Origin: Chryseobacterium gleum
Lineage (GTDB): Bacteria; Bacteroidota; Bacteroidia; Flavobacteriales_D; Crocinitomicaceae
DNA: 16,505 nt
Direction of reading: 5' to 3'
Assembly (NCBI GenBank): GCA_945877045.1
Contig: CAMCQW010000010.1
Coordinates: 1 to 16,505, forward strand
The notes below the pieces were generated by a model that worked only from the letters and a program-made list of their open reading frames with translations, was not told the DNA's origin and made no database searches. The translations under genes and the position numbers were made by a program. Positions 12,252-16,505 of this stretch are shown in pieces. The number at the start of each line of letters is the position of its first letter. Position 1 is the first letter of the stretch.

Positions 12252-15179
12252 TTACATTTTTATAAATTTAACAGACTCCACTTGTTTACCTGAAACAAAT
12301 TTAATGATGTAAGTTCCGTTCGGAATATCATCGCCGTCAATAAATAAGGTGTTTTCACCAGCTGGTCTATTCTGATCTACTACTGTTTTTATTAATCGAC
12401 CAGTAATTGAATATACCTGGGCAGTAACTGAACCTGATTTAGCTAAATTGAAAGACAACGTAGTAGAATTATTGGTTGGATTTGGATACGTCTTCATTTT
12501 CGTTTTAAAGTTTTCACCCGAACTTGAATTATTATCCCCAATACCTAAATAAGCAGCAGAGCTCCAAATTCCTCTTCCGAATGTTCCGATATATATTTCT
12601 CCCGGTCTATTATTCCCTTCTTCAAAAGTTCGCCATGACTGTCTTACTTCGAATACAGGCGTTCCCTCAAATCCTGTTGAAGAAGCATCCCAAGAAGCGC
12701 CTCCATTTTCAGTTACAAAAACACCACTTGAAGTTCCAACAACAATAATATCGGAATCATCACGATCAATAATACCATCGTAGCACGCAACACCTGGGCT
12801 AGTTACAGACCCTAATGATGTATAAGTAGGAACGGCAGACGTTGCATTCATGGAACGTTTGTTGACACCATTAAATCCAGCAAAAAGAACTATGTCATTA
12901 GCATTATTAGGATTAACCGCTAAACCCTCATAAGAAGTAGTCGTTATTTTAGTTGCCGTTGTATAAGTTGGCGTGGTAGCACCGGCACCTGTCCCAACAT
13001 ACGCGACTTTATCATTAAATAATGGGTCACTTGTGTAAACACTTCCTAAACCATCAATACGCCATACACCAGAACCGGCAGACACATAACATTGCTCTAA
13101 GTTTTTAGAAAATTCAATGTCAACATTACTAAATCCACCTGCACCAATTCCTTTGGCGATACACACCCAATTAACGAAAGTAGTAGACAAACGCAATGCA
13201 TTTCTCGTACCCCATAATTCACCACCATTGATATTTACATACACTAAAAACCAGGATTGATATGGATCTTGAACTCGAAGTGTATCCCATGCAACATTGT
13301 ATATAACAGTATCTAAGCCCATTTCCACAAGTTCCCCCGTCGCAACATTCTGCCCATAATTCATAGCACCAACCGTTAAAGCAGGATTGTATGCTAAGGT
13401 ATCATCAAAATAAAGATTTGATGAGGCAATTACAGTTATTGAATCGCCCGAAGAAGTACTCGAAATTCGAATAATATCGCCTGTTTGGTAGTTCTTAGTA
13501 GCAATGAAATTAACGGAATCTTCTGAATTTAAGTCATAGTATTCACTTAACACAAATTCAGTATGGAATGGATGTATAGATCCTTCTGTTCCTGGATCAT
13601 CGTATGTTCCAGGTAGAGCCGGTTCGAAAGCAGTAGATGTAGTGCCTTTATCACCAGAACGACGAATAGAATTATAATAAACACATGAAAACATTACTTT
13701 AGGATTAAAGTAAGATATTTCACATTCAAAACCATCACCACCACCAATTTCAGTAAATTGCTGGAAAGTAGACATGGTGTGGTCATTATAAAGTGTTCCA
13801 TTATCTTGCGCACCTCCCATTACTGCTCCATCTCTATCGAAAGCAATGCCATAAAACTGAGTAACGTTGTATCCTCTATTGGTTGGGTACCAAATTTCAC
13901 CAAAATCGTTCGAAACATTCACCCCACCATCGTTACCAATATAAAGCCTATTATTCGCATCCCACTTCATTTCGTGGTTATCAGCATGCACATAAATAGG
14001 GCTACTAGGATTAACAAACCACTGACTTATTTTTTCAAATCCACCAGAGGGAGGATTGTTTACCGTTTGGTTCCACTTCCAAATATCAATACCACCGATT
14101 AGAATTTGCTCTGGATCGGTAGGTTTAACAGAAACTACTGACCCGTAAGTACCTTGATCACGGTAAATATCAAACTCATTTGGTGGACCAGAAGCACCAA
14201 CGAATTGATACCAAGTCTGACCAGCATCGTGAGAAACATGCATACTTAATAGGTTGCTATTCGTTCTAACGGCGTATAACGAGTAGTTATTAGAAGAATT
14301 TTTGATAGCTGAAACCGCAAATTCGATTCTACCGGCACCTGTTGGAACAAGATTATTAGCTATTGTACCAGACTTATCTAAAAAGTTTAGGCCTCCATCA
14401 GTTGAAACAAACACTTTACTTGAACCAAATGAAGCGATAATTACTTGACCATCTTTAGACATTTTTAATGCAAAGCAACCACCTGAAGAAGCTGGAACTG
14501 TTGTCATTGAAGGATCCCCTACTTTCCACTTTCTCATTCCAGAAGCAGTTGCCATGAAAACATAATTATCGACATCAGAGCTTACAATTTCAGTACAATT
14601 AGTAAGACCTGGAATAGATGCCCAAGTCAAACCAAAATCAGTAGTATACCAAACTCCGTTACCATTCCAACCTTCTTGATTGGAACCAGTAGCTACGAAC
14701 AAAGTTCCATCTGGTGTTTGCGTCATACTAGAAATGTATGGGTTTGCACCTGCAGCAATATACTCATTAACACGCGTCCAAAGATTGCCTTTATTCGATG
14801 AAACGAATAAACCACCTGAAACACCACCAGCCCAAACACGATTAATATTTGTTCTATCGGGTTGAACGGCACGAGTTCGACCACCAATGTTATCAGGCCC
14901 TTGTTCTGTAAAACTGATCGTCTTTGACGTTTTCATCTTACCAATTTCCTGTTGAATTTGAGCGAGCACTTCTGCTGTAACAGGCTGACCAGTAGTTACA
15001 TCGATATACCTAGCTTTCAACCATGCTGCAGCATCATCTGATTTTGTTTCTTTTAAGAATGAGAAACCAGTTGATTTGTAGGCGGAAGAGGAAGTTAATT
15101 TTGACCAAGGAGCTATTAGTAAGGCACTTACTGTAGCGACAATTGCAACCGAAGCAATTAACAAATACTTTTTATTCAT
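12252..15179 (-). CDS. Large secreted Asp-box (BNR/sortilin-like) beta-propeller protein with T9SS type-A sorting domain
   Basis: A 975-residue protein exported by Sec and then across the outer membrane by T9SS. The start is the ATG at 15179 (MNKKYLLIASVAIVATVSAL..., an obvious signal peptide); an in-frame ATG at 15212 would add 11 residues in front of it and overlaps the likely promoter. After a helical pro-region, the propeller opens with GPDNIGGRTRAVQPD. Asp-box-like turns recur: SSNKGNLW, TTDFGLTW, STDGGLNF, SHDAGQTW, SNDFGEIW and TENGGASW. A beta-rich insert (HTEFVLSEYYDLNSEDSVNF to about DPYQSWFLVY) interrupts the propeller. The last 80 residues form the sorting domain, with TYPNPTNNSTTLSF, VTAQVYSITGRLIKTV, GDDIPNGTYIIKF and the basic end ESVKFIKM. 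Similar propellers act as adhesins or glycoside-binding surface proteins; no catalytic residues were recognised. Confidence 0.92.
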   Translation of the reverse strand: MNKKYLLIASVAIVATVSALLIAPWSKLTSSSAYKSTGFSFLKETKSDDAAAWLKARYIDVTTGQPVTAEVLAQIQQEIGKMKTSKTISFTEQGPDNIGGRTRAVQPDRTNINRVWAGGVSGGLFVSSNKGNLWTRVNEYIAAGANPYISSMTQTPDGTLFVATGSNQEGWNGNGVWYTTDFGLTWASIPGLTNCTEIVSSDVDNYVFMATASGMRKWKVGDPSMTTVPASSGGCFALKMSKDGQVIIASFGSSKVFVSTDGGLNFLDKSGTIANNLVPTGAGRIEFAVSAIKNSSNNYSLYAVRTNSNLLSMHVSHDAGQTWYQFVGASGPPNEFDIYRDQGTYGSVVSVKPTDPEQILIGGIDIWKWNQTVNNPPSGGFEKISQWFVNPSSPIYVHADNHEMKWDANNRLYIGNDGGVNVSNDFGEIWYPTNRGYNVTQFYGIAFDRDGAVMGGAQDNGTLYNDHTMSTFQQFTEIGGGDGFECEISYFNPKVMFSCVYYNSIRRSGDKGTTSTAFEPALPGTYDDPGTEGSIHPFHTEFVLSEYYDLNSEDSVNFIATKNYQTGDIIRISSTSSGDSITVIASSNLYFDDTLAYNPALTVGAMNYGQNVATGELVEMGLDTVIYNVAWDTLRVQDPYQSWFLVYVNINGGELWGTRNALRLSTTFVNWVCIAKGIGAGGFSNVDIEFSKNLEQCYVSAGSGVWRIDGLGSVYTSDPLFNDKVAYVGTGAGATTPTYTTATKITTTSYEGLAVNPNNANDIVLFAGFNGVNKRSMNATSAVPTYTSLGSVTSPGVACYDGIIDRDDSDIIVVGTSSGVFVTENGGASWDASSTGFEGTPVFEVRQSWRTFEEGNNRPGEIYIGTFGRGIWSSAAYLGIGDNNSSSGENFKTKMKTYPNPTNNSTTLSFNLAKSGSVTAQVYSITGRLIKTVVDQNRPAGENTLFIDGDDIPNGTYIIKFVSGKQVESVKFIKM

Positions 15180-15209
15180 AATGATAAATTTTGTGTATTG
15201 TAACAAAGA

Positions 15210-15217
15210 CAAATATA
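15210..15217 (-). promoter_or_regulatory. Possible -7 element for the T9SS-protein gene
   Basis: On the minus strand this reads TATATTTG, an exact TAnnTTTG match 30 bases before the chosen ATG at 15179. No TTG is present at 17-23 bases further upstream. Between lipA and this gene (15180-15290) there is only A/T-rich sequence and no GC-rich hairpin, so read-through from lipA is also possible. Confidence 0.35.
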
Positions 15218-15290
15218 ATGTAAAATTGTTTTTAATTAATTATAATTTAACAAGATTTTTAGGAAATATTAAACGATTTGAAAAGATTGA

Positions 15291-16184
15291 TTAAAACAAA
15301 TGTTTTTCAGCGTGGTAAGAAGACCTTACCAAAGGCCCCGACTCCACGTATTTAAATCCCATTTTCATTCCCAATTCCTTGTAATAAGCAAATTGAGCTG
15401 GTGTGATAAATTCTTTTACAGGCAAATGTTTGGAGGTAGGTTGTAAGTATTGGCCTAAAGTAAGCACATCCACTTGAACATTTACCAGATCTTCCATTGT
15501 TTCTATAACCTCCTCAGGCGTTTCCCCCAAACCTAACATTACACCTGATTTAGTTCGCATCCCTCCTTTTTTTATTCTAAAAAGTAGTTCTAAGCTCCTG
15601 TCGTATTTGGCTTGAATCCTTACTTCCTTGGTAAGTCTGCGCACTGTTTCTAAATTATGGGAAACAATTTCGGGAGCAACGTCTATAATGCGTTGTAGAT
15701 TTTCCCACTTACCAGCAAAATCTGGGATAAGCGTTTCCATTGTTGTATGAGGAGACTGTACTCGAATTGCTTTCACAGTTTGTACCCAAATCGAGGAGCC
15801 GCCATCTTTTAAATCATCGCGATCCACCGAAGTAATTACAGCATGCTTTACCCCCATGATTTTCACACTATTGGCCACCCTACCTGGTTCGAACTCATCC
15901 ACAGCCTCTGGCCTACCTGTTTGTACAGCGCAAAAACCACAAGAACGGGTGCAGATATTTCCTAGAATCATGAAAGTCGCTGTTCCTTCTCCCCAGCACT
16001 CCCCCATATTAGGACAGCTACCACTTTCACATATTGTGTGTAATTTGTGTTGATCAACAAGGTTTCTAACTTTTCGATAATTCTCACCAATTGGTAGCTT
16101 AACCCTAAGCCAACTAGGTTTTTTTAATCGTTCAGTTTCTTTCGTATTATCATTCATACGGGAACAAAATTCGTAAAAGTTCAT
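15291..16184 (-). CDS. lipA: Lipoyl synthase
   Basis: A radical-SAM enzyme that inserts two sulfur atoms into protein-bound octanoyl groups to make lipoyl cofactors of the 2-oxoacid dehydrogenases and glycine cleavage H protein. At 297 residues it has the usual length. The auxiliary 4Fe-4S cluster ligands are Cys52, Cys57 and Cys63 (ICESGSCPNMGEC). The radical-SAM motif is Cys78, Cys82 and Cys85 (CTRSCGFC). The auxiliary-cluster serine lies in the conserved terminal VRSSYHAEK (286-294). SVDRDDLKDGG (118-128) and HNLETVRRL (195-203) are also typical. A second in-frame ATG at 16157 would give a 288-residue form; neither start has a clear ribosome binding site. The gene is upstream of the T9SS-protein gene on the same strand, but their functions are unrelated. 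Confidence 0.97.
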   Translation of the reverse strand: MNFYEFCSRMNDNTKETERLKKPSWLRVKLPIGENYRKVRNLVDQHKLHTICESGSCPNMGECWGEGTATFMILGNICTRSCGFCAVQTGRPEAVDEFEPGRVANSVKIMGVKHAVITSVDRDDLKDGGSSIWVQTVKAIRVQSPHTTMETLIPDFAGKWENLQRIIDVAPEIVSHNLETVRRLTKEVRIQAKYDRSLELLFRIKKGGMRTKSGVMLGLGETPEEVIETMEDLVNVQVDVLTLGQYLQPTSKHLPVKEFITPAQFAYYKELGMKMGFKYVESGPLVRSSYHAEKHLF

Positions 16185-16247
16185 GAATTAGCATTGTTTT
16201 TTGAGTGAATACTTTTTATTATTCAAAAAAAGGGAGATTAAAAGCAG

Positions 16248-16255
16248 TATCTTTG
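16248..16255 (+). promoter_or_regulatory. Possible -7 element for the OsmC-family gene
   Basis: TATCTTTG is an exact TAnnTTTG match 14 bases before the ATG at 16270, so transcription would start a few bases before the start codon. No TTG was seen at the usual -33 spacing. Confidence 0.4.
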
Positions 16256-16269
16256 TGAAATTGCGAGCA

Positions 16270-16505
16270 ATGGAAATTTCAACAGTAAACTATTTAGGAA
16301 ATCTTAGTACCGAGTGCACCCACAAGTCGGGCTGCAAAATTACTACGGATGCTCCGATAGATAATTTTGGAAAGGGCTCCGCTTTTTCACCCACAGATTT
16401 AATGGCTACATCGTTGGCTTCCTGTTTTATAACCATTGTAGGCATCTATTGCCAACAACATAGAATACCTTTTGAAAATTGCACGGCAAAAGTTGAAAAA
16501 ATAAT
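16270..16505 (+). CDS. OsmC-family protein, N-terminal part (cut by the window edge)
   Basis: The reading frame opens at ATG 16270 and stays open to the edge, giving 78 residues (MEISTVNYLGNLSTECTHKS...). OsmC/Ohr proteins reduce organic hydroperoxides with a pair of reactive cysteines. FSPTDLMATSLASCFITIVG (39-58) is the conserved helix carrying the first reactive cysteine, here Cys52. The second cysteine would lie beyond the edge. Family members are about 135-145 residues long, so roughly half is present. The gene diverges from lipA, with 85 bases between them. Confidence 0.9.
   Translation, partial: MEISTVNYLGNLSTECTHKSGCKITTDAPIDNFGKGSAFSPTDLMATSLASCFITIVGIYCQQHRIPFENCTAKVEKI

Noticed and set aside
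13758..14102. Plus-strand open frame of 114 codons inside the large T9SS-protein gene
   Set aside because: It lies wholly antisense to a gene with clear domains and a sorting signal, and its translation has no recognisable family features.

Overview
The window looks like chromosomal core sequence from a Bacteroidota bacterium, most probably Flavobacteriales. It is AT-rich, stop and start codons of neighbouring genes overlap, clear Shine-Dalgarno sequences are scarce, and several upstream regions carry the Bacteroidota -7 motif TAnnTTTG. One protein ends in a type IX secretion (T9SS) sorting domain and another ends in a domain resembling the gliding-motility/CHU_C type. Genus and species cannot be read from the sequence.

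Layout. (1) Positions 1-1781, minus strand: an ECF sigma factor gene preceded in the same transcript by an exported protein of unknown function whose C-terminal half resembles the soluble tail of DUF2723 membrane proteins. (2) 1953-3338, plus strand: a beta-helix lipoprotein, ending at a bidirectional hairpin shared with (3) malate dehydrogenase (3384-4322, minus). (4) 4461-6280, plus: a second ECF sigma factor coupled by an ATGA overlap to a single-pass membrane protein, the presumed anti-sigma factor, whose periplasmic end resembles a CHU_C/T9SS type-B sorting domain; a hairpin terminator follows. (5) 6350-12195, plus: a tightly packed run of a 35-codon small ORF, mutL, two different rhomboid proteases, a membrane-anchored endonuclease/exonuclease/phosphatase-family protein, a YciO-type protein and a free-standing glutamine amidotransferase-like protein, closed by a bidirectional hairpin. 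(6) 12252-15179, minus: a large secreted Asp-box/beta-propeller protein with a T9SS type-A signal. (7) 15291-16184, minus: lipoyl synthase. (8) 16270 to the edge, plus: the start of an OsmC-family protein.

How the parts relate. Two ECF sigma operons, two rhomboid proteases, a lipoprotein and a T9SS cargo protein make the window rich in envelope and surface functions; malate dehydrogenase and lipoyl synthase are central metabolism, and MutL is DNA repair. No mobile element, CRISPR array, tRNA or rRNA was recognised, and no gene-free stretch exceeds 300 bases. The most unusual items are the presumed anti-sigma factor with a secretion-signal-like end, a MutL whose C-terminal metal-binding motifs look lost, and the small ORF fused by ATGA overlap to mutL.
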